Made by a program: the position numbers and the translations under genes. From Spirodela intermedia (taxonomy: Eukaryota > Streptophyta > Magnoliopsida > Alismatales > Araceae): a stretch of 64,000 bases of DNA. Location of the stretch: NCBI GenBank assembly GCA_902729315.2, contig LR746270.1, forward strand, positions 8,158,721-8,222,720. Reading direction: 5' to 3'. This document shows positions 1 to 16,249 of this stretch, piece by piece (positions within the stretch are counted from its first letter, which is position 1; every line of letters starts with the position of its first letter). The notes under the pieces were generated by a model. That model was not told where the DNA came from, made no database searches, and was given only the letters and a program-made list of their open reading frames with translations.

Positions 1-3000
1 TTCCTTTTTTGAGGGATATTCAACCTTATATTGATATCATTGGTGAAATATTACTAGAGAAAATACTAATCAGAGGTAACATGAGTTTGTGCTCAATTAT
101 TGTATTGCTAGTTTAAAAAAAGATGAAAGTTGTTGTATATGTGTAGATAGTGAAGCCATTAATGAGATTTATATTAAATACATATTTCTAATTCATAGAT
201 TAGATGATATACTTGACATACCATATGACTCGAATATTTTCTCTAAGGTTGATTTGAAAAATCACTACCATCAAATCAGAATTCATTTATGTGATGAATA
301 GAAAATAATTTTGAAGATAAAAATAGAACTTTATAAATGATAAGTAGTACAATTTGGTTTAGCAGATGGTCCTAACACACATTAAAATAATGAATCACAT
401 GTTAAAATTATTTATTAAGAATTTTTTCATTGTTTATTTTGATGACAATTCTACTTTACATTCCACTTAAGATGAACATATCATTCAATTGGATTCTTGT
501 TAACAAATTTAGAGTACAATGAGTTATAAAAAAATATAAATAAATGTAACTTTATAACTATCAATTATGTTATTAATATATATATAAGTACTTTTGTTAA
601 AATTAATGTAGATGTCATTAATGTTGATGAAGAAAATGTATGAATTATCAAAGATTAGTTAATTCTTAATAACATCCACATATCAAAGAAAATTTTATTA
701 GTGTTAATTTTGATGAATTAATAATTTTTACCACATATTTATAAAAAAAGTATAGCTTCATTATTGCATCAATTACATAATTTTTTAAAAACGAAATTTT
801 AATTTGGACAGAAGAAGCATTTAAAAGTTTTACTCTTGCTAAAGAAAAAAATATATTCTATCCATGTATTAACACTATCAAAATTTTGAAAATTATTTAA
901 GATAGAACGTGATACATCAATTATACGAGTATGCGTTATTGTACCCCAAAAAGGCTGTCCAATTTCATTTTATAGTGAAAAACTCATAATAGAAAGAGAA
1001 AATAGATAACTTATTTGAGAATATATGTAGTTTGATGGGAATTTATCATGTTGAATGATCATTGAATGTTAAAATCAATTAACTATCAAATCAATGTCAT
1101 GAAAGATGCATGCCAAATGATTATACTTAACTCAAATATTCACTTTTACCATCAAATATAATCAGGCAAAATTGAATCAAGTTGTAAATGCACTTAACAG
1201 AAAATTATGTTGCCCTTTTTGCTGAAATCTCCGGTTTAAAATTTATGAGTGACTTATATGAAGATGATGATGATTTTGTCAAAATTTGGGAAGCTTTCAA
1301 GTTAGGTAGTCAACAAAAGATTTTATACACATAAAATATTTCATTTTCATGAAAATTAGTGGTGTATGCCACAAGTTATTGCATAAGAAATTGATATATA
1401 GATTATATGGAGGATTGAGATGACATTTGGAGTCTGATAAAATACTATATTTAATACATGAACTTTATTATTGGTTACAATTGAAGAAGGATATAAAAAA
1501 TTATATGAGAAGATATTAGATTTTTCAACTTTAACAATGGAAAATATTAAAATACAATGTTATATATTATAATCCTATTTTACAAGAAGACTATGGGGAA
1601 ATATATTTATAGATTTTATTTCATGATTATCATGTACTCAAAAAGACTAGATTTTATTATTGTGATTGTGGGTTGTTCTCCAAGATATCACAATTTATTT
1701 TTAGAAAGACAAATGATGTAATAAAAGCAGATAATTTATTTTTAAAAATAGTTTATTTGTATCCAAAATCAAAATTTTAGAATCAATCACATCAAATCAA
1801 AATATGATCTCTTCATTATCATGAGTTAATAATTAATAAATAATATAATTTTAGCCTTAACTCATGATAAATAGACTTATATTTATGTTAAATTGTGAAA
1901 AGTCATTTTCAGTTGATTAATATAATTTTTTGGTTAATTATGTGATTTTATATGATTTTATATAATTTTTATAGTCTTATTTTTGAGATAAATGAAGAAA
2001 AAAGGACGAGATCAATCGGCTAATCGGGCTCAAAAGCAAGTCGGAAGTATAGTCGGGGGAAGCCACAAGCAGGGGCTCGAGTGGCTATGGACCAATGGGA
2101 GCATGTGTGCGCCACTCCCCTTCCATGTCACTAGTGGTTAGCTGACTGTGGGGCAAAGAGTGGTCGTACACACAAGAAAGGGACTCATTGCTTGTAAATC
2201 TGTTATTACTATATATTCGTCCAAAACTTCGGCGTACAACTGATGTGAGACTAAATCCACATCACACTTTCTTTTGAATCATTTTATTTATTTTAATACT
2301 TAAAATACCTCTTAGTTATAACAGAGATATACCATGATGTCGTCACTTTATAAAAGTATTATAGTACTTATTTCAATCTCTCTTATGTAGGCGGGCGACT
2401 GATAGGGGTTTGAATTTTAACAGAGTCAAAACTCGTATTTTTATCTAATTAAATCGTGACTTTCCTGCATATTGCCGATGAAAGATTAAATTAATCACTC
2501 GATCATCAACGAAAATCTAGTCGACGTGATTCGCAAAAAATTATTACTAAAATTACTGAACAATTTGCGATAAAAAGATCGTGAATCTATCGAGTAAAAT
2601 ATCTCCGATTGATCAATAAACAAGCCATCGTCAGGAAGAAGACGATCCGCTAAGAGATGAGTCATCGCTTCTTGAGAACATACCAAATACGATAAAAAGG
2701 CTCCTCTTGTTGCGGGGACATGAGGATGAAGCTCTCTAACACGTGTCTCACCTCCATCTAGTTCTTCTTCGTCGGGTGACAACTGTTGGAGAGCCGCAAA
2801 GTCACCGTTCTTTCGTTCCATCGAGTGACAACCACTAGAGACGATTCGATGACCTATTTCATTGATCTTTAGACTTCACAAGAAAATCTAGAGATTGTCC
2901 ACATCGTCCTTATCTAAGGAGAGCCTTTGAGGCTGTGGACATTACATGACAATTCTCCTAAACGCTCAAGATTTTGGTGCATTATCAACGCATCACCGCC

Positions 3001-4156
3001 ACGACACCAGAATTTTGTTTTCCTACTTTCAACTTAATTTTTATTTCATTTAGTGATAATTTGTGTGATTTAAATTTATCAAACTATTCTTCATTTAATT
3101 ATGATTCTTCTAATTTTAATAGATCTTAATTTGATCAATTAAATCATCTATAATTACTTATGTAAGAATCGTTAGGCGGAACCATATTTTCACTTGATTC
3201 GTATTCATCAGGTGCTGACATCATCCTAACGTCAACACCTTTATTTCCATTTTTCATAAAATTTATTTTTTTTATTTTTTAATCTAAAATTTAAAAAAAC
3301 TCATATTATTTGAGAAAAATTCTGAAAACTTATCTGATATTATATTACACCTCTATGATCAGCTTGGAAAATTTCCACTATTTTTGGAACTTTTATTGAA
3401 TTATAATTAATATATGTTTTCAAAAATACTTCTAAATATCTAAAAATTAGTATTTTTTAGTTTTATAAATTTTAAATTTACGTGATTTACTATACAACGA
3501 CTAAGTCATGTTAAAATATAATCACATTTTTAGATACATTTTAAAAAAATATATTCTTATTGAAAATTTAGTAATAGTAGTCACTCCTTAATAGACAGTC
3601 AAGTATTAGTCAACATGACACTTGACAATCTGACTTGTTGTATTTTAGGAAAAAAATCAAGATAATAATATTATATTATAATTCAAGTAGAATTTGCCTA
3701 TAAATTTATGATCAAATTTAAAATTGATTAGTTTTTATTTTTCATTATTTATTATTTTCCTTCAAAGCTTTCTCAAGACTTGATATATTTATCAAAATAG
3801 TTTGGAATAAGTATTGCAGCAAATAAGATAGCAAAAGTCATTAAAGTCATGCATTAAAGTGTCACAAAACATCTATCAACCAATTGGGTGATAAGAATAG
3901 GAGTAAGGAAATTTTCAATCGGTGATTTAGTTATGTAATTGAGGAAAGAAAGACTTCATTTGAGTATGTCAAAATATGGACTAAGGAAATATGAATCCTT
4001 CAAAATCTGATAAAAAATAATACTGATAATGACTACATTATTAAATAAAAAGTAAAAATGAGTGTATATTTCATCTTTAATATTATTAATGTTCAAAAAT
4101 ATTCTTAGAATCAAATGATGACTCAATGACTAGTTCTTTTGAAGTAGGGGAGATAA
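1..4156 (+). pseudogene. Decayed Ty3/gypsy chromovirus pol (RT, RNase H, integrase fragments)
   Basis: Remnants of a plant Ty3/gypsy polyprotein lie in order on the + strand, with many stops and frameshifts. At 90-300 is reverse transcriptase around FSKVDLKNHYHQIRI, at about 420-530 a decayed YFDD region, and at about 800-860 an RNase H start (WTEEAFKSF). At 1560-1740 is an integrase core piece ending near RKTNDV. After the solo LTR inserted at 1805-3513 come the integrase tail and a chromovirus-type C-terminal segment at about 3770-4150 (FSIGDLVM, LRKERLH). A purine-rich tract at 4141-4155 precedes the 3' LTR. No intact frame longer than 70 codons remains, so the element is dead. The family assignment rests on motif order; chromovirus rather than another gypsy clade is an inference. 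Confidence 0.8.
1805..3513 (+). mobile_element. Solo LTR (1.7 kb, copy 1) with 5-bp target duplication
   Basis: A 1709-bp block begins with TG and ends where its sister copy (57552-59190) ends in CA; here the end has drifted to TA. It is flanked by the direct repeat AAATA at 1800-1804 and 3514-3518, as expected for a retroviral-type integration. It interrupts the integrase of the host chromovirus between residues that are adjacent in the family. A TATATA box at 2210-2215 lies in a GC-rich core (2010-2270) that is conserved in the other copy, marking the LTR promoter. No internal genes remain, so it is a solo LTR produced by LTR-LTR recombination (inference). Confidence 0.85.
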
Positions 4157-4650
4157 TGTAACAAACACAATCTAACTCTAGTAGACTAAAAGTCCAAGAA
4201 GTATGAAGATTAGACTCGTAGCACAAGATGACTTAATTTGTGAATTGGCCCATAATGAAATGCATCATAAATTAGTTTTCTTGATTTCAATTAATTTTAA
4301 ATTCATTTAAATATTGTTTAAATATGTTTTAAGGTGTCATTAGAACTGAATTGCCTTTTTAAGGGGTGTCCTAAGAAAAACTTAGCCTATTTAAAAGCCA
4401 TGTAGTATAGTCATAGAGGTGTGGTTCGATAAAAAATGAAAACCTTCCCTTTTTGAGATTGTATTGTTACTTTGCATGTGGATTTGGACACCTTCCTTGT
4501 GGATTCGAGGGGATCCATTTGATCATGTGTGGATTGAAGATCACCCCAGTTAAGAATCAAGGGTCCAAGTTCCAAGTGTTAATGAACTAAAAACATACTT
4601 CTTCAAGGAGATTTCATTGCTTGTGGACTCAAAGACGGAATTTCGTCTCA
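4157..4650 (+). mobile_element. 3' LTR of the decayed chromovirus (right end approximate)
   Basis: Starts with TGTAACAAAC immediately after the polypurine tract that closes the pol region, which is the standard PPT/LTR junction. A TATTTAAAAG promoter-like box lies near 4387. The right boundary is not resolved because no second LTR is present in the window. Confidence 0.55.
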
Positions 4651-5198
4651 GCGCAACTCCTCCGTTATATGGAGGAGCTACTGACGGGTGCCCGTTTCTC
4701 TCTTGCTACTTAACTAAGGAGAGATAAATAAGCAAGAGTTGCTGGCGGGTTGAGAGAGGATAATCACGCGGAGAAGTTGGGGTTTTTATTCTTCTCGTAA
4801 GAGTAAAGCGTTTCCCGACGATAGGGTCTCTCTCTCTCTCTCTCTCTCGCTCTAAGAATGTGAGAGAGATGGAATGGTGCAATGGTTTCTACTTCAACAA
4901 ATGCACCATAGATGTCGGTGTTGCACAAAGACGTAGTTTCTCTCTCTCTCTCTCTCTGTCTCAATCATGGCCTCTGGTATAATAAACAAAGATTGATTAC
5001 TTACTGACCTCCAACTGCGCACCCCAAATGGAGACAATACATGAGTGGGATCTGCCGCCGCTCGCGGAGCCAAACCGGCGTGTCATCACACCCCGGCTTC
5101 GCTCACTAATAACTTACAATTAGAGCGAGAGAGATCGAGAGAGAGAGAGAGAGGCGGAAGATGGGCTTGAAGGGGAGCAGTTCGGGAGAAGGTCGTCG
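4651..5198. other. 3' flank of the CIPK1-like gene, with CT microsatellites
   Basis: No coding sequence seen. Short CT tracts lie at 4829-4849 and 4938-4957, and a GA tract at 5133-5151. On the - strand an AATAAA hexamer (complement at 4785-4790) lies about 410 bp past the stop of the kinase gene and is a candidate poly(A) signal. Confidence 0.5.
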
Positions 5199-8100
5199 TT
5201 ACAAGGCGGAGACCGACAATTCCCCGCCATGGCCCCCGAAGTCTGAGATCTGAGCCTGGCCCTTGGACTCGCCAAGCTCCTCGGCGAGCTTCGCGCAGAG
5301 CTGTACCGACGAGGGTCGGGGCTGTCAGCTCACGATTTGATTTTGTGAGAGCAATCCAGAAAGAGGGGCTGTACCTGTCTATAGGAAGAAGGTTCGCCGG
5401 ATGATTTTCTAAGCTCTACGACATAGAGAGATGGGCTGAGCTCAAAAACCTGAAATATACTCAAAGTAGTAAGATGGTCGCGGAACTTACGGTTCCCTGG
5501 CAGATTCAGAGGAGGAGGAGGAGGAGGAGGAGGAGGATGTTACCTCTGCCGCAACGGATAGATGGCCGTGGGTCTTGGAGCCCTTCCCAGGGTGAGTGAC
5601 CTTCAGCTGAAGGAGATGGAGAGAGAGAGACGATAAGTTCTTGCAACTAGGGTTTTAAAGAAACCCTCGGCCTGCTGCGCGAAGAGAATGCTTCGGTTCT
5701 TACCCTGCCATGCCTCCGCCGGACGTGGAAACCCATTCCCGTGACGATATTCTCGATCTTTTCCAGCATGTGTTTTGAGGAGTAGCTCGAGGTGAATCTG
5801 ATCTTCCTCTCGGAGACGTCCTGAGATCAGTCAGGTTATGTAAGCTCGCCCGCCGCTTCATCACACCACTGGAGGAAGAAGAAGAAGAAGAAGAGGAAGA
5901 AGAAGAAGCTCACCTCCTTCTCGAAGAACCCGGAGAGGTCGAGGGAGGAGGACATGCCGATCAGGGCGAAGGCGTTGATGAACGAAGGAACCTTCTCCTG
6001 CTCTCCCATGGCGGAGGCCTTTTCCAAACACGGCAAATGAAAGACCATGAATGACTAAGATATTGAGGAGAGAACAATCAATTTTTTTTGCTTGAATGGC
6101 ATGGTGGCCGACGAGAGCTGACCTCCTTGACTGAGAATTCATCACTGTCGTGGTGGGCATCCTCGTCGTCCTCGTCGGGCACCGCTGGAGTGTAGCCCTC
6201 CTTGAACCAGTCGTCGGCCTTGATGTCGTCGACGGTCAACCTCGTCTTCGGGTTGGGATCGAGGATTCTCCGGATCATCCTCCTCGCACCGGGAGAAAGC
6301 CAATTCGGAATCTGGGTTTCGCCCTTGAAGATCTAAAACCAGACCACAGGGACGAAGGTCAGCGCGCAGAAGGCTTCCAGTTTCTAAGAGTCAACGAGAA
6401 GAGATGAACGATGAAGGCGTTTTTCAAGGCGTGTACCTTCTGGTAGAGGACGGCGAGGTTTCTATCGTCAAATGGGAGGTAGCCGGTGAGAATAACGTAC
6501 AAGATCACGCCGCAAGACCAGATATCCGACGCAGCGCCATCGTAGCCTCTGTTTGCCAGAATCTACGACATTTTGCCAAGAGAAACCCACAGCCTGTGAG
6601 AAAAATAAAGGCGAAAGGGGTACGATCTTGCGCCCACCAGCGCTATAGATTAGGAATCCAAGTGCCCACCTCAGGTGCGATGTAGTTTGGGCTTCCGCAG
6701 GTGGTGTGGAGCAGACCATCGTTCTGAAAATTATGTCGACGGTGGGTTTGAGAATTTATTTCAGGGTATCATCTGGGTAGGCCAAAGCAGGAGAAGGAAG
6801 GAAGGAGTCGATGCGGAGAGTGGGCGTACCCCCAGATGCTGCGGCAAGGCGCTGAGGCCGAAATCGGATATCTTTATGTTCCCTTTGCAATCGACGAGAA
6901 TGTTCTCCGGCTGAAGAAGAAAATTAAAGGACTATAGAAATCACGTCTGAAGGCACAAAAGATCTACCGAGTATAGGATGAAATACGCAGGATCTGGTCT
7001 TCGACGGAAATCGGTGCAATTTTTCTTCGTCTATCCACAGATTTTCAGAGGCGGCGGATAAAAAGAAGCGAATCCCCGAATTTAACATGTTTAGAAATTC
7101 TGAGAGGACACAAACGTCATTTACCTTCAAATCCCTGTGACAAACACCTTTCCCCTGACAATAGCTGATGCCATCGATCAGCTGCTGGAATAATTTTCGC
7201 CCTTCGGGCTCTGGAAACTTACCTCTCGACACCTGTGGTTTTGAATCAAACAGAGAAAGAATGAGCACCGGTCCCTCATATACGATTTTTCATCGAAAGT
7301 TTCCATGGATTCCCAGATGTGATATGAACACCACATACGATTTTGTCAAAGAGTTCTCCCCCGTTGACGTACTCCAGAACCATATAGATCTTAGTCCTGC
7401 TCGCCGAGACCTGCCGAACAGAAATTAAATCAGAAATTATTACCATCTTTAAATCAAAAATTACTGTAATCGGCGAAGAGATTGCAAAGAAATGAGAACA
7501 CTAGAGGAAAAAGTCACGCAGATAAAACAGCATAAGTTAAGTTCGACGCCCTCCAACAGGGGAGCAGGATCATGGAGCTGAAGATCAGGATTAGCACCGG
7601 AAATCCCCATGGAAGGCATTTACTCAACACAACCTTCCAGAAGAAGACAGACTGGTTTGCAAATATGGCCTTCCTTCGTGGAGGGTGGGCACGGACCCTC
7701 GAAGCTTGACCGGCAGTTGTACCTTCGCTTCAAGACAAATAGACCCGCCCCTCTCACGCGGTATCGATCGCCAACACGCCATGAAAGGTGTTCGAGCATT
7801 TTCCGCTAGAGGAAACAAAATATCCCATCGATCGTCGTCCACCAAGTTGTGGCTTAGCCTGGGGAGGGATGCCTTCGTAGATGATGTGGCAACCCTCCAC
7901 CCCAACCCACCAAAATTATTGTCCGGATGGACGCGAGAGGCCAAGGAGTTGTTCTGAGAGAGAAAAGAGGAGCCCAAGAGTGGAGAAACGATGAGATGGC
8001 AGCATTATTCGAACAGATAAATAATAGACCCGAGGTCCCCGATGGAATAAACCAGCCTCGAGATGGATAAGACGAAAACTCTGCTTCGATGTTCACCAAT

Positions 8101-9378
8101 CCTCCGTCCATCGCTTTCGGATGTACAGAAAATGGGAATTTTGAGGAGAGAAGACGGTGGGATTTGTCCCCGCACATTTGGCACAGGTGTTTTTTTTCTG
8201 GGGGAGGACCTGGCGGGACGTGGTCACCACTACCGGCACCGGCACCGCCATGAGAGAGGCAGCATGCCCTACCACCAGGTCCGCGGCCCCCCATGTGAAA
8301 GGTTCCCGCCTCTCAGCCCACGCCGAATCGATGCGGTTCATTCCAGCATGAGGCCCTATTTCCAGGTCGGTAGAATTGGGAGGAAGACAGATCCGAAGCC
8401 AGAAGGCTCTCACTGGATCATCTTGTATTCCAGCCACGGGGAAAGATAAAAAGAAACTCTGAACGGAGGAATGAGAAATCGAGAGCGTATCCTTCCAAAA
8501 GTAAAGAGTAGAAGACGGAATGGATAGAAGTTCCTGGATTCACTTATCATAAAATAAGAACAAGAGACCCACATGGGAGGGGGGGACGGTTGATAAGACC
8601 AGGCAATCGAAACGGAGGACGCGTACAAAAGAGGTACCTCACCTCATAGAGCCGGACGACGTTGGGATGCTTCATCAGCTTCAATGTCCCAATCTCCCTC
8701 TTTATCTGTTACCGAGAGAGGGAAAAAAATAGATCAGAGAAAGAGATCAAAGGGGCTTCAATCACCGGTTAGTTACCAGAGAAGAACATTGCGAGTAAAA
8801 CAAATGGCTAGAAACGGGAATAGCAGTATCCCTCCACGGCACTCCCTCTCTCCGTTTTCTACCCTCCCCCCCCCCTCCGAAGAATCGAAACGTTAACCTA
8901 AGGATGGTCCTCTCTGTTCTCGATTCGTTATTCTTAATTCTCTTCTGATCCCAACCAAAGACAAAACCAAGGCAAAAGGCAACGCTTCCCAGAATTAACC
9001 AGAAACATATTCGCCTGCAACTCTCTCTCTCTCTCCCCTTCTCATACCCTGTACGCGTCTGTTTCTACTCCATGATTAAAAAACTCAAGCTCCAAGCAAT
9101 TTTGTCGATATGACAGTTGCAACATCCTCACTGACCTGATCATCGATCTTGAGGGAGAGAATCCGCTGCTTGTCGAGGATCTTGATGGCGAACGCTCGGC
9201 CGGTCTCGACATGCCGAGCGTACTTCACCTTCCCGAAGTTCCCCTCCCCCAGCGTCTTCCCCAGCTCGTACTTCCACCCCCCATGCTGCTGCTGCTGATT
9301 CTGCTCCTCCTGCTTCTTCTGCTCCACCTCCTTCCCCACCCTCTCCGGCGACTTCGTCGATCCCCACTCCTCTGGCAT
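5199..9378 (-). CDS. CIPK1: CBL-interacting Ser/Thr protein kinase, CIPK1 type
   Basis: Calcium-signalling kinase (SnRK3 family) that is recruited and activated by CBL calcium sensors. Thirteen exons, all junctions GT-AG and in phase 0: 9378-9136, 8705-8643, 7410-7339, 7232-7125, 6910-6830, 6723-6670, 6562-6437, 6332-6123, 6018-5914, 5820-5704, 5606-5544, 5449-5375, 5300-5199; 472 aa. Glycine loop GEGNFG at 44-49, ATP lysine K66, catalytic CHRDLKPEN at 157-165, DFG at 178-180, APE at 205-207. The CBL-binding NAF motif (INAFALIG) is at 332-339, and the phosphatase-interaction region follows from about 355 ([12 protein letters not shown]). Segments such as [16 protein letters not shown] and [13 protein letters not shown] match Arabidopsis CIPK1/CIPK17 rather than SOS2 or CIPK8. 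The N-terminus carries an unusual Gln/Glu-rich stretch (residues 17-31). Exon 9 has a weak acceptor. Apparently functional. Confidence 0.93.
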
Positions 9379-10500
9379 TCCCTTCCCTCAAAATCAAGCC
9401 ACCAGTCTCCCTCCCCCCCCGCAACCTCCCCACCGGCGAGATCTCCGGCAGGTAGACCGGCGGCGCCGGAGGAGCAAACTCTTCTCTCCCTCCCTCTCTC
9501 TCTATTCTCTCTCTTCCCTCTCTCTCTTCTCTCTCTCTTCTCCCTGGTTCTCCTTCCTGTGATCGCTGGCTCCTGCCCTGTATTTATTCATCGTCACCAG
9601 TATCTAACAATCTCATCCATTTTGACCAGCGGCGTTGAGGCAAAGTGGGGCCCACATCCTTCCCTCCCATTTTTCCCACACGAAACGGCTACCCCGCAGT
9701 CGCGTCACCGCCACCAGCTCTCCGCCCGTAAAACCCCCCGTCACGGCGCGCACGCAGCACCGAACTCTTTTGGCATTTACCTGCTGCTGCGGGTATCATA
9801 TCCCCTTGCGGGGAAATCGGTTATTCGTTGCCGCGTCCCACCCCCCAAAACAAATACAGATGATTACCCTGACGCCAGAAATAAAAAGCGGAATATAATT
9901 ATTATTAGGCGGTTTTCTTTAAATAAGATATTATAGAGGGGGGATATTTGAAATTAAGTCCCTCCCTCCCGGCAGCCCGCGTGGGAACTCACGTCACGCA
10001 TAAGCAGAGCGGGCATTGCCCAATACTCCCAAAGTTTTTATTATTTATGACGTCATAAATAATAAAGTTTTGGAGGAAGGGTTACGTCCAATTATGTATA
10101 ACCTCGGCAGTCGGCCGGGAGGACCAATGACCGAGCAGGAAATGGCGTATAAGATATGGGCTTGATTGGGAGGGTCGGTGCGCTAACTCTGGAAATTACT
10201 AAAACAGGAACCCCCATAGTGGATTTATTTTCCAAAATTAGCGAGAGCATGATCGTACTTTCCTATATCCATTTACATGGAAAAGTCCTCCCGACATCAC
10301 GTTAATTATTGAGGTTTGTATGTCAACGTCACGTCCGGACACGCGGAGAACGCGGTTCGTGGCTTGCACTCGTCCACGTCATCCGGCACGTATTCGTCCT
10401 CATCTGATCGGCGTGCTTTCACTGTTGCCCCCAACGTGACTCGACGATGAGCTGGCCGACGTGGAGACGTCTTGCTTGCGTGTGCGACACATCAGCCCCG
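9379..10500 (-). promoter_or_regulatory. CIPK1-like 5' UTR and promoter with an ACGT-element cluster
   Basis: Reading upstream on the - strand, a CT/GA-rich leader lies at about 9400-9545 and an AATAAATACA TATA-like box at about 9578-9587. About 1 kb upstream of the ATG, seven ACGT cores occur at 10326, 10331, 10376, 10388, 10434, 10459 and 10467, where random sequence would give fewer than one. ACGT cores are the binding core of plant bZIP factors (ABRE, G-box and C-box types), so stress or ABA control is plausible, but this is inference from motif density. Confidence 0.45.
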
Positions 10501-13826
<3,326 letters not shown>

Positions 13827-16178
13827 TCAGCTCAGATTGTTGACCCCGATCTCGTCGATGGGTGGCGGCGGGCGATACGTGTGCAGATCATGGGCAAGGC
13901 TCTGCGACAGAGGAAAAAAGATTAGGACAAGTTCAAAGGGGAGAATCAGAGAAATCTATCTAATAATAATCTTGAAGAACAAAACTAGTCGGAGAGTGTG
14001 GGTGGGTGGCTGAGAGGTCGGTCAGAAAGAGTAGATACATTCTCAAGCACAGACAGATGAAGCAACGCTTCTGGTAACAACTCCGAGTAGATTAAAGAAA
14101 AAGGAAGCTGGTAATCACATTTAGATTCTGCTGGGTATAGGAATATAACCCGGCACAATCACATTTAGAGACCCAGTTTCTGAATGGAAGTACCTTTGCT
14201 AATATCCTCCATTACCAGATAGGGAAATATATTCATAATATCTTATGACGTTGGAATTTTAAAGCCAAACGGCACACCCAATAATCAGGAAAATCAGGAT
14301 CATATGATTTTGAAAGAAAAGCTGAAAGCATTTACAGTAACTCCTCCACTTGCCTGTTCTTGAGATCGAAAGTACATGAAAGGCGTGTACTGTAGGAAAT
14401 TGGAGACCCTCGAGGTGTATATATCAGCATACCTGAATTAGAAAAGACACGGAATTCAATACACAAGGAATCAGGAGACCACCGAAAGAAAGAAATCTAC
14501 CACTAAACTCCTTTGATCTTCATAAACGAAACATGCGGCAGCATACTTCTCTATTTGTCTTGTTAAGTGGCTTTTGTCCCACAGGCCTGCCCGCGATAGA
14601 TACCCCCACCTGGGAACATCATTGAAGAACATTTCAGACTCCTGACAAGCCAGAATGCCAGAAAATAAGAAATAAAAACAAAAACAGAAGCGTTTTTTTT
14701 TTTTTCCAAGTTTTCTTTTCCTCTTTGTGTTATCCGAAGATTCTGTTGGGGAAGGAGTAAATTTGATATCCAGTAAAGAACAAGTGAGGAATTACGAGAC
14801 GTCATAGCGAAATTAACGGAGATTTCTGATCTCAGAATCCAGAACCCAGAACCCAGATCAAGAAAAACGAAAAAAGAAAAAGTGATGCTGTTTTCAGTTT
14901 TCTTTATTTGTTCGCAGAGGATTTTGTGGGGGAAGAGCAATTCTTCATTCCCCAAAACATGAACCTTCGATCTCTTTTAGCACTAATTTTTTTTAATAAA
15001 GTGATTAGGGGAGAAAGAGCCCGTCATCTGCTCTCCTTATCGTAGGCTATTAGCCAAACCAATATTCTAATTACCATATTAGCATAGTCTTTCTGATATC
15101 ACAAAAAAAGAGAAAATAAATCGCTTATAAGCAACTCATTGAAAAAATAATGTGGAAAATAGCCCATCTGTTTTAATTATCTCAGGCCCCCACGTAATTA
15201 TTGCATTCTCTAGTCAGAAAATTTGAGTCACCTCGAGTTGAAATGCTCCCCATCTTCTTCGAGCATTGGTGCAATCTTGTAGTCGAGCCTCTGCATCACA
15301 ATAAGCAACTTCTCCATGGTCTCCGTCAGATCCTCATTGTTCATGTTTGTTGCGGCACGAGTCTGAAATAAACAAAAAAGAAAAGAAAAGAAGAGAAATC
15401 ACCAAAATATTAGTTGTGGGGATTTAATTTTCTTCTATCCATTATACGATTTCTCTCCTTTTTCTCCACATTTTTCGCCCATCTTTTTTACTATTTATCT
15501 CTGCACGCCTCATCAAGAAGGTCAACATGGAACAAAATAGCTTAACCAGGGGGTGTTCATCAGCGACCAACATAAGAGGACTAATAATAATAATAATAAT
15601 TATTATTATTACTATGAAGATGAGATCAGCTTGCTATTTCTGGTTTGCTGTGAAGAGAAATAAAATTGAAATGGGAACAGGAAGCCAGAGAAGGAGGTGA
15701 AAAGAGGGTGTGCTGCGCTGAACTGGGTTCACCTGAGCTGGGCGCCCCTTTGTTCGCCGTTGCAAGGCAAGACGCAGCTGGTTGAACAGATCACCCACAA
15801 TTTCCTTCTGGTGAATCAGCTCAATCAGCTCGGTTCTGTGGCTCCGACCATGAATCAATGCATTGAACTGCGACATCCACATGGAATTTAACAGATAATA
15901 CATTACATCAGTTTAATCCCCTCATCTACCCACATTTCGTTTATTCACCATAAAGAATTGTAAAAGCGAGTCGTTCCCATCAATCTAGTCATTCACTAAC
16001 CTCGTCCTCCAATTCCCGGCAAATCAGAGCCGTTCGCCAACGCAAGTGGACTTTGGATTGGCTCACATCTGTGTAGATATGATCACCCACGTACAGTATT
16101 TCGTCACCATGGATGTTCAAGAAGTTCTCAACCATCTGGGCGCTGCCACCAGAGTATAAACCCCCTACAGATGGAAAC

Positions 16179-16249
<71 letters not shown>

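Noticed and set aside
9211-9936. 241-codon Leu/Pro-rich frame on + over the kinase first exon
   Set aside because: Antisense to exon 1 and the CT-rich leader of the CIPK1-like gene, which has full family support on the other strand.
14300-14353. Alternative C-terminus of the nucleotidase by reading through exon 16
   Set aside because: Gives an unrelated tail ending at 14300. The GC-AG splice to 13901-13827 restores the conserved SLAHD ending in phase.
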